From positions 62,001-126,000 of the forward strand of contig JAGTRP010000009.1 in the NCBI GenBank assembly GCA_018261935.1: 64,000 nt of DNA. Reading direction: 5' to 3'. This DNA is from Rhodocyclaceae bacterium. Lineage in GTDB: Bacteria; Pseudomonadota; Gammaproteobacteria; Burkholderiales; Rhodocyclaceae. The position numbers were made by a program, and so were the translations under genes. Position 1 is the first letter of the stretch, and each line of letters opens with the position of its first letter. Positions 54,036-63,244 of the stretch are shown one piece after another. The notes under the pieces were generated by a model. The model was not told the origin of the DNA. It searched no databases and worked only from the letters and a program-made list of their open reading frames with translations.

Positions 54036-56732
54036 ATGAACGAGCCTACCCTAGACCCCCGCTGGCAGCCCGCCGTGGCCCACAGCCGTTATCTCGCCTG
54101 CCTCCTGGCCGCCCGCCCGGCTCTGGTGCCCGAACTGGAGGCCGCCTGGGACCGGCCCCTGTCCGAGGACATGCTGCTCGCCGCCCTGGAACCGCCCCCC
54201 GCCGATGACGAGAGCCTCAAACGCGCCCTGCGGCAGCTCAGGCAGCGGGCCATGGCCCATATCGCCCTGCGGGATCTCTGCGGCCGGGCTCCCCTGGCCG
54301 AGGTGATGGAAAGCATGACCCTGCTGGCCGACGTCACCACCAACTACGCCCTCGATCACCACCACCGGCAGCTGGCCGCCCAGTTCGGCGAACCCCTGGA
54401 CCGCCACGGCCGCCCCCTGCGCCTCCTGGTGGTGGGCATGGGCAAGCTGGGCGGGCGGGAACTGAACGTCTCCTCCGACGTGGATTACATCTTCATCTAC
54501 CCTGAGGAAGGCGACACCGCCGGCCCCAAGAAGATCGACAACTTCGACTTCTTCAACCGCCTGGGCAAGCGCCTGATCGGGGCCCTCGGGGACATCACCG
54601 CCGATGGCCAGGTCTTCCGGGTGGACATGCGGCTGCGGCCCAATGGCGACTCCGGCCCCCTGGTGACCTCCCTGGACGGCCTGGAGCACTACCTGATCGC
54701 CCAGGGCCGGGAGTGGGAACGCTACGCCTGGATCAAGGCCCGGGTCATGAACGCCGGAGCCAACGACCAGCCCGAGGCCATCGCCGCCCTGCAGCGCATC
54801 AGCCGGCCCTTCGTCTTCCGCAAGTACCTGGATTTCGGCGCCATCAACGCCATGCGCGACCTCCATGCCCAGATCCGCCGGGAAGTGGCCCGCAAGGACA
54901 TGGCCGACCACATCAAGCTGGGCCCCGGCGGCATCCGGGAAATCGAATTCATCGCCCAGGTCTTCCAGCTCATCCGGGGCGGCCGCGACACCGCCCTGCA
55001 GGTGCGCCCCACCCTCTCCGTCCTCGGGCTCCTGGCCGAGCGCCGCATCATCCCGCCGGAGACCGAGGCCGAGCTGCGGGAGGCTTACGACTTCCTGCGC
55101 CGCCTGGAACACCGCCTGCAGTACGTGAACGACCAGCAGACCCACAGCCTGCCCGAGAACGCCGAGGAACGCCTCAAGATGGCCCGTTCCATGGGCTTCC
55201 CCGACTGGCCGGCCCTGCTGGCCGTCCTCAACGGCCACCGGGAGCGGGTGAGCCGCCACTTCGAGGAGGTCTTCTCCGACCCCGGCGAAGGAGAGCACGC
55301 CCTGGCCGGCCTCTGGCTCGGCCAACTCGACGAGGAGGGCACCCTGGAGCGCCTCTCCGCCCTCGGCTTCCGCCACCCCCGCGCCGCCGCCGGGCGCCTG
55401 GACAGCCTGCGCAGCTCCAACCGCTACCGCCAGCTGCCGGCGTCCAACCGGGAGCGCCTGGACGCCGTCGGCCCCCGCCTCCTGGAAGCAGCCGCCGCCA
55501 CCCCGGCGCCGGACGAGACCCTGGCCCGCAGCCTGGACTTCCTCGAGGCCATCAGCCGCCGGGGCGCCTACCTGGCCCTCCTGCAGCAATATCCCGTGGC
55601 CCTGAAGCGGGTGGCGGACATCGTCGGCGCCTCCTCCTGGGCGGCGGACTACCTGACCCGCCACCCCATCCTGCTGGACGAACTGCTGGACCCCAGCCTG
55701 CTGGAGGTGGCCACCGACTGGACGGCCTTCCGCCAGACCCTTCTCCAGGATCTGGCGACCCACCAGGGGGACACGGAGCGGGAAATGGACATCCTGCGGG
55801 AGCAGCACCACGCCCAGGTGTTCCGGCTCCTGGCCCAGGACCTGGCGGGGCTGCACACCATCGAGCGCCTTTCGGACCACCTCACCCAGCTCGCCGACAT
55901 CCTGGTCCAGGCCACCCTGGACCTGTGCTGGGGGAAGCTCAAGAACCGCCACCGGGAGCGTCCCGCCTTCGCCGTCATCGGCTACGGCAAGCTGGGGGGC
56001 AAGGAGCTGGGCTATGCCTCCGACCTGGACCTGGTCTACCTCTACGACGACCCCGCCCAGGAGGCCGAGGAGAACTACGTCCGCCTGGGCCAGCGCCTGA
56101 CCACCTGGCTGTCCAGCCAGACCTCCGCCGGCATCCTCTTCGAGGCTGACCTGCGGCTGCGGCCCAACGGCGACTCCGGTCTCCTGGCGGTGTCCGTCGA
56201 AGGCTTCCGGGACTACCTGCTGAAGCGCGCCTGGGTCTGGGAGCACCAGGCCCTGACCCGGGCCCGTTTCTGCGCCGGCGACCCGGCGGTGGGGGAACGC
56301 TTCGAGGCCATCCGCAACGAAATCCTTTGCCAGGAGCGGGACCTCGCCAAACTGCGGGAAGAGGTGCTAGCCATGCGCCAAAAGATGTACGACGCCCACG
56401 CCTCCCACAGCGACAGCGAATTCGACATCAAGCAGGATCCCGGCGGCATCATCGACGTGGAATTCATCGTCCAGTACCTGGTGCTCGGCCATGCCCGGCG
56501 CCATCCCGAGCTGACCGGCAACCTGGGCAACATCGCCCTCCTCAGGATGGCGGCCGGGCTGGGCCTCATCCCCGCCGACCTGGCCGAGGGCACCCGCAAC
56601 GCCTATCGGGAGTACCGGCGGCTGCAGCACATCAAGCGCCTCAACGACAGCCCCAAGTCCCGCATCGACCGGGACAGCGTGGCGAACCACATCGACGCCG
56701 TCCGGCGCCTGTGGGAGCACGTCCTGGGCTAG
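54036..56732 (+). CDS. glnE: bifunctional glutamine synthetase adenylyltransferase/adenylyl-removing enzyme
   Basis: GlnE (898 aa) adds AMP to glutamine synthetase when nitrogen is plentiful and removes it when scarce, under PII control. Two nucleotidyltransferase domains are evident: the removase domain with VGMGKLGGRELNVSSDVDYIF (about residue 135) and the transferase domain with IGYGKLGGKELGYASDLDLVYLYDD (about 649), joined by a helical linker. I chose ATG 54036 (MNEPTLDPRW); the frame is open to 53937 but the added residues are not family-like. A terminator follows. Confidence 0.95.
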   Translation: MNEPTLDPRWQPAVAHSRYLACLLAARPALVPELEAAWDRPLSEDMLLAALEPPPADDESLKRALRQLRQRAMAHIALRDLCGRAPLAEVMESMTLLADVTTNYALDHHHRQLAAQFGEPLDRHGRPLRLLVVGMGKLGGRELNVSSDVDYIFIYPEEGDTAGPKKIDNFDFFNRLGKRLIGALGDITADGQVFRVDMRLRPNGDSGPLVTSLDGLEHYLIAQGREWERYAWIKARVMNAGANDQPEAIAALQRISRPFVFRKYLDFGAINAMRDLHAQIRREVARKDMADHIKLGPGGIREIEFIAQVFQLIRGGRDTALQVRPTLSVLGLLAERRIIPPETEAELREAYDFLRRLEHRLQYVNDQQTHSLPENAEERLKMARSMGFPDWPALLAVLNGHRERVSRHFEEVFSDPGEGEHALAGLWLGQLDEEGTLERLSALGFRHPRAAAGRLDSLRSSNRYRQLPASNRERLDAVGPRLLEAAAATPAPDETLARSLDFLEAISRRGAYLALLQQYPVALKRVADIVGASSWAADYLTRHPILLDELLDPSLLEVATDWTAFRQTLLQDLATHQGDTEREMDILREQHHAQVFRLLAQDLAGLHTIERLSDHLTQLADILVQATLDLCWGKLKNRHRERPAFAVIGYGKLGGKELGYASDLDLVYLYDDPAQEAEENYVRLGQRLTTWLSSQTSAGILFEADLRLRPNGDSGLLAVSVEGFRDYLLKRAWVWEHQALTRARFCAGDPAVGERFEAIRNEILCQERDLAKLREEVLAMRQKMYDAHASHSDSEFDIKQDPGGIIDVEFIVQYLVLGHARRHPELTGNLGNIALLRMAAGLGLIPADLAEGTRNAYREYRRLQHIKRLNDSPKSRIDRDSVANHIDAVRRLWEHVLG

Positions 56733-56733
56733 A

Positions 56734-56767
56734 GGAAATCCCCCCGCCCCGACGGGGGGTTCCTTTG
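56734..56767 (+). terminator. intrinsic terminator after glnE
   Basis: GGAAATCCCCCCG, loop CCCCGA, CGGGGGGTTCC, then TTT. A strong G+C stem with a short T-run, directly after the glnE stop. Confidence 0.75.
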
Positions 56768-56880
56768 CCGAAATGCCGCTGTTTCCCCCCGCTCCCGTTC
56801 CATCGAATACGGTAATATTTGCGGACAAAAATACATTCTCATAATCGGCTGGAGAGCTTATCCGAGCACAGGAGGACAGC

Positions 56881-57309
56881 ATGGCATTGTTCGATTTCTT
56901 TCGCCGCCTGGCTTTTTTCAAGGGCCGGGACACCGAGGGCCTGACTGCGGAAGACCTGGACTTCGACAAGTGGATCCAGGCCCATCGGGACTGGCGAACC
57001 CGCCTGACCAATTACATCAACGGCGTCAGTGGCGATCCCCTGGACGAGGCGGTCATCTGCCGCGACGACCGTTGCGCCCTCGGGCAGTGGATCCATGGCC
57101 ACGGGGAGAAGTTCTACGGCGACCTGGAGAAATTCCGCGACATGCGCAATCACCACGCCGAGTTCCACCGCAGCGCCGGCAAGGTCGTCCACTGCTTCAA
57201 GAACGATGGCCTGGCCGCTGCCCGGAAGCTGATGCACAACGACTTCGACCGCAACTCCCTGACGGTCATCAACGATCTGCAGGCGCTCAAGACCACGATC
57301 CGGGGCTGA
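56881..57309 (+). CDS. stand-alone CZB (chemoreceptor zinc-binding) domain protein
   Basis: A 142-aa cytoplasmic protein that is almost entirely a CZB domain. The zinc ligands of this domain can be placed: His in IQAHRDWRTRL (about residue 35), Cys in DDRCALGQWIHGHGEKF (about 65), and the His residues of MRNHHAEFHRSAGKVV (about 90-97). CZB domains usually end chemoreceptors or diguanylate cyclases and sense zinc or hypochlorite. Here the domain is free-standing and lies 195 nt before a chemoreceptor gene lacking it, separated by a strong hairpin. Confidence 0.9.
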   Translation: MALFDFFRRLAFFKGRDTEGLTAEDLDFDKWIQAHRDWRTRLTNYINGVSGDPLDEAVICRDDRCALGQWIHGHGEKFYGDLEKFRDMRNHHAEFHRSAGKVVHCFKNDGLAAARKLMHNDFDRNSLTVINDLQALKTTIRG

Positions 57310-57317
57310 GCCCGCGA

Positions 57318-57370
57318 CCGCCTGCCCATCGTGCAGGGGGGCCTCCCCGGCACGATAGGCAGGCGGCTTT
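57318..57370 (+). terminator. long hairpin after the CZB gene
   Basis: CCGCCTGCC (57318-57326) pairs with GGCAGGCGG (57358-57366) and ATCGTGC (57328-57334) with GCACGAT (57350-57356), giving 16 pairs with one C/A mismatch and an inner GGGG/CCCC-type loop. Only CTTT follows, so it is a terminator candidate or an mRNA-stabilising structure. Confidence 0.6.
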
Positions 57371-57504
57371 CGGCGGCCGGCAATGCTGACGGCAAACTGA
57401 CGCGAATCAACCGCAAGTCACTGGCGCAAAACGAAAACCCTGTCCGCGGCGCGTCTTTGAGCTAAACTGCCCACCATCCAGAACGCTCAACCGGATGGCA
57501 TAAC

Positions 57505-59136
57505 ATGTCCGCTCGCAGCTCCATCTCCACCAAACTCCTCATCGCCCACTTCCTCGCCGTCCTGGTCGTCATGGGCGGCGGCGCCATCGCCGTGACAGCC
57601 CTGACCGGCGCCATCTCCACCTACCGGGAGGAAGTGCGGACTCTGCAGGACGCCCGAACCGGCATCCTCAAGACCCAAACCCATTTCAAAAGCCAGATCC
57701 AGGAATGGAAGGACGTCCTCCTGCGCGGCAAGGACCCAGCCAAGCTGGACAAGCACTGGAAGGGCTTCGAGGCCGAGGAGGCCCGGGTCGACAAGTCCGC
57801 CGACGAGCTGGCGGCCGCCCTGCCCGCCGGCAACGCCAGGCAGCTGGTCACGGATTTTGCGGCGGCGCACCGGAAACTGGCCGCAGGCTATCGCCAGGGC
57901 CTGGCGGCCTTCAAGGATGCCGGGGCCGACCCGCAGGTCGGCGACGCGGCGGTGGCGGGCATGGATCGCGCAATGACGCAACTGCTGAGCGAGGCGGTGG
58001 CCGAGATCGGCAAACAGGCGAAGGAGGCCCAGGAGGCCGCCGATGCCAAGACCCGCAACGGCCTCTTCACCGCCGCCGTGGCCGTGCTCCTGGCCCTGGC
58101 CGGCGGCCTGGCGGTGTTTGCCGTCATCATCCGCCGCTGGATCGTCGCCCCCACCAAGCTGCTGGTCGCCGAACTCGAATCCCTGGCCGCAGGCAACCTC
58201 TCCAGCCCCATCCAGACCCAGATCAGCGGGGAGATCGGGCAGGTCGCCGAGGGTACTGAAGTCCTGCGCCGGCACCTCCTCGAACTGATCGGGGAGGCGA
58301 AGCAATCCTCGACGGCGGTGCTGGCGGGGAGCGAGGACATCTACTCGTCCGCCACCGGCATCCTGAACGAAGCGGAAACCCAGAGCCAGATCGCCGCCAC
58401 CCTGGCTGCGGCCATGGAGGAGGTCCAGGTCACCATCGAGCACATTTCGGAGGAGACCAACCATCTCAGCGACAAGGCGGGAGGCGCCCGGACCAGCACC
58501 CTAGAGGGCCACCAGCTGGTCTCGACCCTGATCGGGGACGTGCGGGCCGTGGCCGGCAGTCTCACCGAAGCCAATGCCCTGGTCTCCCGCTTCGTCGAAA
58601 GCGCCCGCAGCATCGGCAGCCTGACCCACCAGGTCAAGGAAATCGCCGACCAGACCAACCTGCTGGCGCTGAACGCCGCCATCGAGGCGGCCCGGGCCGG
58701 CGAGCACGGCCGGGGCTTCGCCGTGGTGGCCGACGAGGTGCGCAAGCTGGCGGAGAAGTCATCCCAGTCCGCCGACGAGATCGAGCGGGTCACCCGGACC
58801 CTGGAGGACAGCACCGCTGCCGTCGAGGGGGCCATCAACGACGGCAACGACCAGCTGGCCGCCAATATCGCCCGCAGCAACGAGGTCATCGAACGGCTGA
58901 ACACCACCATCGCTGCCGCCGAGTCGGTGAGCCGGGGAGTGGAGGCCATCGCCGACAGCCTGCGGGAGCAGAATGCCGCCATCCGGGGCGTGGCCGGCAA
59001 GGCCGAGCACCTGGCCCAGCAGTCCGAGGAAAACTCCGCCATGGCCAGCCGCATCCATGGCGGCGCCGACCAGATGAAGCGCTTCTCGGAGACGCTGCAG
59101 CACGCCCTGCGCTCCTTCCGGCTGGCCGGCGAGTAG
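57505..59136 (+). CDS. methyl-accepting chemotaxis protein
   Basis: A 543-aa chemoreceptor. A first transmembrane helix ([23 protein letters not shown]) leads to a periplasmic helical region of about 150 residues. The second helix ([31 protein letters not shown]) runs into a HAMP domain ([29 protein letters not shown]). The signalling hairpin tip is [41 protein letters not shown]. No C-terminal CheR-binding pentapeptide and no CZB domain are seen. The ligand domain looks like a four-helix bundle; the ligand is unknown. Confidence 0.94.
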   Translation: MSARSSISTKLLIAHFLAVLVVMGGGAIAVTALTGAISTYREEVRTLQDARTGILKTQTHFKSQIQEWKDVLLRGKDPAKLDKHWKGFEAEEARVDKSADELAAALPAGNARQLVTDFAAAHRKLAAGYRQGLAAFKDAGADPQVGDAAVAGMDRAMTQLLSEAVAEIGKQAKEAQEAADAKTRNGLFTAAVAVLLALAGGLAVFAVIIRRWIVAPTKLLVAELESLAAGNLSSPIQTQISGEIGQVAEGTEVLRRHLLELIGEAKQSSTAVLAGSEDIYSSATGILNEAETQSQIAATLAAAMEEVQVTIEHISEETNHLSDKAGGARTSTLEGHQLVSTLIGDVRAVAGSLTEANALVSRFVESARSIGSLTHQVKEIADQTNLLALNAAIEAARAGEHGRGFAVVADEVRKLAEKSSQSADEIERVTRTLEDSTAAVEGAINDGNDQLAANIARSNEVIERLNTTIAAAESVSRGVEAIADSLREQNAAIRGVAGKAEHLAQQSEENSAMASRIHGGADQMKRFSETLQHALRSFRLAGE

Positions 59137-59338
59137 AGCCCCGGCCGGCGAAGGCCGGCCTGCTGCAGCTGGCGACCTCCCGGCGCAACTGGCGCCCCCA
59201 TCCGCCCTTTCGTCGCACGGGCCGAAGCGACGGGTAAGCCCGCTCCATGATGCCCTCCATTCATCCAGGAGGCATTATGGGAATATCGGCAATCTTGATT
59301 TCTGAAACGGCCGACCACCGTCCCCGGGAGCGGGCACG

Positions 59339-60022
59339 ATGACGGCCGCCCTCGAACTGCACGGCGTCGCCAAGCGCTACCCCCTGGCCGGCGCAAAGGA
59401 CGGCAACGGCGTGGCAGCCCTGCGGGACGTCAGCCTCAGCCTGCCGGCCGGCGCCTTCGTCGCCATCGAGGGGCCGTCGGGCAGCGGCAAGAGCACCCTC
59501 CTCCACATCTGCGGCCTGATCGACCGCTTCGACAGCGGCGAGTATTGGCTCCAGGGGCAGAACGTGGCCGATCTGGACGAGGCCAGCCGCACCCGCCTGC
59601 GACGCCGGAGCATCGGCTTCATTTTCCAGGGCTTCCACCTGATCCCCGTGCTGACGGTGGCCGAGAACGTCGCCTACGCCCTGTGGCTCCTGGGCGTGAA
59701 CCGCCAGGCCAGCCGGGAGCGGGTCGAGGAAATCCTGGAGGCGGTGGGCCTCGCCACCCAGGCGAACCAGCGGCCGGACCAGCTTTCCGGCGGCCAGCGG
59801 CAGCGGGCCGCCATCGCCCGGGCCCTGGTCAAGGGCCCCCAGGTGGTCATCGCCGACGAGCCCACCGCCAACCTGGACACCGCCACGGCCCAATCCATCA
59901 TCGAGCTGATGCACAGCCTGGGGGCGCAGAGCGGCACGACTTTCCTGATCGCCACCCACGACGGCCGCATGTCCGCCCGTTGCGACACCGTGTACCGCCT
60001 GGCCGACGGGGTGCTGCAATGA
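59339..60022 (+). CDS. ABC transporter ATP-binding protein (LolD/MacB-like)
   Basis: A 227-aa ATPase of the LolD/MacB/FtsE branch. Walker A GPSGSGKSTLLH (about residue 43), Q loop region FIFQGFHLIPVLTVAENV, signature LSGGQRQRAAIARAL (about 144), Walker B VVIADEPTANLDT (about 166) and switch His in IATHDGRM. It overlaps the permease gene (ATGA at 60019-60022). The cassette moves its substrate by mechanotransmission rather than through the membrane, as LolCDE and MacAB do; the substrate here is unknown. Confidence 0.93.
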   Translation: MTAALELHGVAKRYPLAGAKDGNGVAALRDVSLSLPAGAFVAIEGPSGSGKSTLLHICGLIDRFDSGEYWLQGQNVADLDEASRTRLRRRSIGFIFQGFHLIPVLTVAENVAYALWLLGVNRQASRERVEEILEAVGLATQANQRPDQLSGGQRQRAAIARALVKGPQVVIADEPTANLDTATAQSIIELMHSLGAQSGTTFLIATHDGRMSARCDTVYRLADGVLQ

Positions 60023-61236
60023 CTCCCCTGCGCTTCGCCTGGCAGAACGTCCTGCGCAACCGCCGCCGGTCCCTGATGACCATCCTGCTCACCGCCCTGG
60101 GCTGCGCCTCGGCCCTCATCGCCGGCGGCTTCGCCCTCTATACCTACGAGTCCCTGGAAGAGGGGGCGGCGAGGGAATCGGGCCATCTGCTGGTGGCCCA
60201 TCCCGACTACTTCAGCCGCGACGAGGAGACGCCCCTGCAATACGGGCTGACCGACAGCGGTGCCCTGGTCCACAGCCTCCAGGCCCGAGACGAGGTCAAG
60301 CGGATCCTGCCCCGGCTCAATTTTTCCGGGCTGATTTCCAATGGCGACAAGTCCGTGATCTTCCTCGGCCAGGGCGTCGACCTGGCCGGGGAAGTGGCGG
60401 CCCGGGGCACCTTCCTGCAATTGCAGGCCGGGGAGCTGCCGGCCGACGGCGGGACGGGCGGCACCCCGCGCATCGTGGTGGGCGAAGCCCTGGCCCGGAG
60501 TCTCAATGCCCGCCCCGGCAGCTCCCTCACCCTGCTGGCGACCACCGTCCACGGCACCATGAACGCCCAGGACGTGGAGGTGGCAGGCATCGTCGCCACC
60601 GGCGTGCCGGAGGTGGACAAGCGCCTGGTCTACGGCCCCCTGCCGGCGGTGCAGCGCCTGCTGCAGACGGAGCGGGTGAGCACCCTCGCCGTCTATGTGG
60701 ACGACATCGCCCGGGTGCCGGCCTACCTGGCGGACTGGCAGGCCGGCGACCCCCGCCACGCCTACCGCCCCTGGTGGGAGGAGGCCTTCTATTACCAGGC
60801 GGTGCGGGCCCTCTACAACCGCATCTTTGGGCTCCTGGGCTTCATCATCGCCGCCCTGGTCTTCTTCGCGGTGACCAACACCCTGGCCATGGCGGTGCTG
60901 GAACGCACCCGGGAAATCGGCACCCAGCGGGCCCTGGGGGCTTCGCCCTGGGAAATCACCGCCCAGTTCATCCGGGAGGGCCTCATGATCGGCGCCTGCG
61001 GGGTGGCCCTGGGCATGCTGGCCGCCGGGGGGATCACCCTCGCCCTGCGCCACCTGGGCCTGCAGATGCCCCCGCCCCCCGGGCGCTCGGTGGGCTATCC
61101 GCTGCTGGTGAGCTTTTCCCCGTCCATGTACGCCCTGGCCGGCCTGGCCCTCTTGTCCCTGTGCGGATTCGCCGCCTGGCTGGTGAGCCGCAAGGCGGCC
61201 GCCCGCCCCATCGTGGAGGCCCTCACCCATGTCTAG
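60019..61236 (+). CDS. ABC transporter permease, FtsX/MacB type
   Basis: A 405-aa permease. The layout is one N-terminal helix (MTILLTALGCASALIAGGFALY), a periplasmic MacB-like domain of about 220 residues (GEALARSLNARPGSSLTLLATTVHG), and three C-terminal helices of the FtsX domain (IFGLLGFIIAALVFFAVTNTLAMAVLERTREIGTQRALGASPWEI carries the coupling segment). ATG 60019 is fixed by overlap with the ATPase gene. It overlaps the next gene by 8 nt. Confidence 0.92.
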   Translation: MTPLRFAWQNVLRNRRRSLMTILLTALGCASALIAGGFALYTYESLEEGAARESGHLLVAHPDYFSRDEETPLQYGLTDSGALVHSLQARDEVKRILPRLNFSGLISNGDKSVIFLGQGVDLAGEVAARGTFLQLQAGELPADGGTGGTPRIVVGEALARSLNARPGSSLTLLATTVHGTMNAQDVEVAGIVATGVPEVDKRLVYGPLPAVQRLLQTERVSTLAVYVDDIARVPAYLADWQAGDPRHAYRPWWEEAFYYQAVRALYNRIFGLLGFIIAALVFFAVTNTLAMAVLERTREIGTQRALGASPWEITAQFIREGLMIGACGVALGMLAAGGITLALRHLGLQMPPPPGRSVGYPLLVSFSPSMYALAGLALLSLCGFAAWLVSRKAAARPIVEALTHV

Positions 61237-61981
61237 GAAAAACGCCTGTGGATTCCGGGCCCTACTGGCCCTCCTCTGCGGCTGCCTGCTGGCTACCGCC
61301 CGGGCCGACGACGGCATCGCCCCGCTCCTCCAGCAGGCCGACGCCTACCGGTTGGCGGAAAAGAACGCCCTGGTCGATGTCGAAGTGGATGTGCTGCGCC
61401 ATGGCGAGGTGGACAAGCAGCGGCAGTACGCCGTCTATGTGAAGCCCGGCCGGCGCTCCCTGGTGGTCATGAAGACCCCCATCGAGATCGGGCAGAAGGT
61501 CCTCATGCTGGGGGAGCAGTTCTGGCTCCTGATGCCCGACACCCAGCGCCCCCTGCGCATCACCGCCAGCCAGAAGCTCCTGGGGGAAGCGGCGGTGGGG
61601 GACGTCGCCAGCCTCACCTGGAGCGAGGATTACGACGGCACCCTGGCCGGGGAAGAGGCCATCGACGGCCGCCCCTGCCTCCATCTTTCCCTGCAGGCCC
61701 GCCGCCCGGTGACTTACTCCCGCATCGAGCTGTGGCTGGACAAGGCCAGCCGGGAGCCGGTGAAGGCGGATTTCTTCGTCGGCTCCGACAAGCGGGCGAA
61801 GGAGGCCCGCTTCGAGCTTTCCCATCTGGCCGGCCGCCGGCGGGTGACCCGCATGGTCCTCATCGACAATCTCCAGGCCGGCAAGCAGACCGTGGTGCGC
61901 TACCTCGCCTTCCGGGAGCACCAGCTGGGTGACGAGTCCTTCAACCCGGCGGCCCTGGTCCGGCGAGTGGCGGTGGAATGA
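61229..61981 (+). CDS. LolA-like outer membrane lipoprotein-sorting protein
   Basis: A 250-aa exported protein with a signal peptide (ALLALLCGCLLATARA) and a beta-rich body of the LolA/LolB-like fold found in COG2834 proteins (VDVEVDVLRHGEVDKQRQYAVYVKPGRRSLVVMKTP, GQKVLMLGEQFWLLMPDTQRPLRITASQKLLGEAAVGDVASLTW, YSRIELWLDKASREPVKADFF). These proteins bind lipid or lipoprotein acyl chains in a hydrophobic cavity. It is coupled on both sides and probably works with the ABC pair upstream. Confidence 0.87.
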   Translation: MSRKNACGFRALLALLCGCLLATARADDGIAPLLQQADAYRLAEKNALVDVEVDVLRHGEVDKQRQYAVYVKPGRRSLVVMKTPIEIGQKVLMLGEQFWLLMPDTQRPLRITASQKLLGEAAVGDVASLTWSEDYDGTLAGEEAIDGRPCLHLSLQARRPVTYSRIELWLDKASREPVKADFFVGSDKRAKEARFELSHLAGRRRVTRMVLIDNLQAGKQTVVRYLAFREHQLGDESFNPAALVRRVAVE

Positions 61982-63210
61982 TCCGCCGGGCGGGATGCTG
62001 CCTGGCCCTGGCCTTTGCCCAGGCCGCCTGGGGGATGGAATGGGCGGCCTCCTACGCCCTCACACCCGACGCCAGCCGCTCCCGAACCGGCAGCCCCTAC
62101 GCCCAGCCGGAATCCCGGGCGGGCAACGGCTGGCGGCAGGATATCGGCCTGCGGGCGGCGGCGGGGGGCGGGGTGGGGCAATTCAACCTGCGCACCGAAG
62201 CCCGCTTCGGGGAGCGGGCCGTTACCCACATCGACGTAAACCAGCTCTACCTGGACCACACCCTGGCGGAAGGCGCCGGCCGCACCTGGGGCCTCACCGC
62301 CGGCAAGAAGATCCTCGCCTCCCCCATCGGCTTCGGCTTCCGCCCCCTGGACGTGATCCAGCAGGAGAACCGCCGCCGCTTCAACGCCCCGCCCCTCACC
62401 GGCGTTCCCCTGGTGGCGGTGGACCGGCTCACCGCCGGCGATGCCCTGGGGCTGGTGGCCAGTGGCCGCCCGGACGAGGGGCCGCAACGGGAAGCCCTGA
62501 CCCTGCGGGCGACCCATGGCGCCGATACCTACGAAATCCACGCCGTGGCCCAGGGCATGGCCGGCCAGGGCGGCGCCTTCGGCATCGGCGCCATGGGCAC
62601 GCCGCCGGGGGAAGGCGATTCGGCCTGGGATACAGCTTGGCACGGGGCCGCCCTCTGGCAGCGGCGGGCCCCGGTGCTGCGCCATCGCCTGGCCGACGAC
62701 CCGGCCGGCCCACCCCTGGCCACCGGAAACCCCCTGCAGCCCGACGAGCGTGCCGCCGTCTGGAAAACGGTGGCCGGGGTCCAGTTCAGCCACGGCAGCG
62801 GCTGGGGCCTGCTGCTGGAGTATTGGCACGACGGCAGCGCCTGGCGGGCCTCGGAGTGGCGCCGGCTCGACCGCTTGACCCGGCGCCAGCAAGCCCTGGC
62901 CGGGCTGGCCCCAATGGCGGCCATCCAGGGCAATCTCGCCTGGTCCGCCGGCGCCTTCGCCGCCCCCAGCCTGCTGCCGGACAACGTCATGGCCCGCTTG
63001 AGCTATACCGCCGAATCCTGGAACGGGGCCCTCGAATGGCTCGCCACGCCCGAGGACGGCGGCAATGTCCTGACCCTCGGGCTGACCCGGGAAGGCAACC
63101 GGCAGAAGGGCCAGTTCGGCTGGCAGCACCTGGCCGGCCCCGCCGATTCCGCCTACGGCCAGGCCCCGACCCGGGATTTCCTATTCGTCCGCTGGCTCTG
63201 GGCCCTGTGA
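61978..63210 (+). CDS. predicted outer-membrane beta-barrel protein
   Basis: A 410-aa exported protein with signal peptide (CCLALAFAQAAWGM) and alternating polar/hydrophobic strands throughout (GQFNLRTEARFGERAVTHIDVNQLYLDHTL, WGLTAGKKILASPIGFGFRPLDVI, VAGVQFSHGSGWGLLLEYWHDGSAW, MARLSYTAESWNGALEWLA), ending in FVRWLWAL, which resembles but is not a classical C-terminal barrel signal (no final Phe). Overlap with the LolA-like gene (ATGA) puts it in the same cassette. Family not recognised. Confidence 0.75.
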   Translation: MIRRAGCCLALAFAQAAWGMEWAASYALTPDASRSRTGSPYAQPESRAGNGWRQDIGLRAAAGGGVGQFNLRTEARFGERAVTHIDVNQLYLDHTLAEGAGRTWGLTAGKKILASPIGFGFRPLDVIQQENRRRFNAPPLTGVPLVAVDRLTAGDALGLVASGRPDEGPQREALTLRATHGADTYEIHAVAQGMAGQGGAFGIGAMGTPPGEGDSAWDTAWHGAALWQRRAPVLRHRLADDPAGPPLATGNPLQPDERAAVWKTVAGVQFSHGSGWGLLLEYWHDGSAWRASEWRRLDRLTRRQQALAGLAPMAAIQGNLAWSAGAFAAPSLLPDNVMARLSYTAESWNGALEWLATPEDGGNVLTLGLTREGNRQKGQFGWQHLAGPADSAYGQAPTRDFLFVRWLWAL

Positions 63211-63244
63211 TGCCGGCGGTTTTGCAATTCGCATAGGCTCGACT

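Noticed and set aside
50123-54208. A 1361-codon open frame on the plus strand
   Set aside because: It lies opposite yhdP. The product is a Gly/Ala/His/Gln-rich shadow with no motif, while the minus strand gives a complete YhdP family protein.
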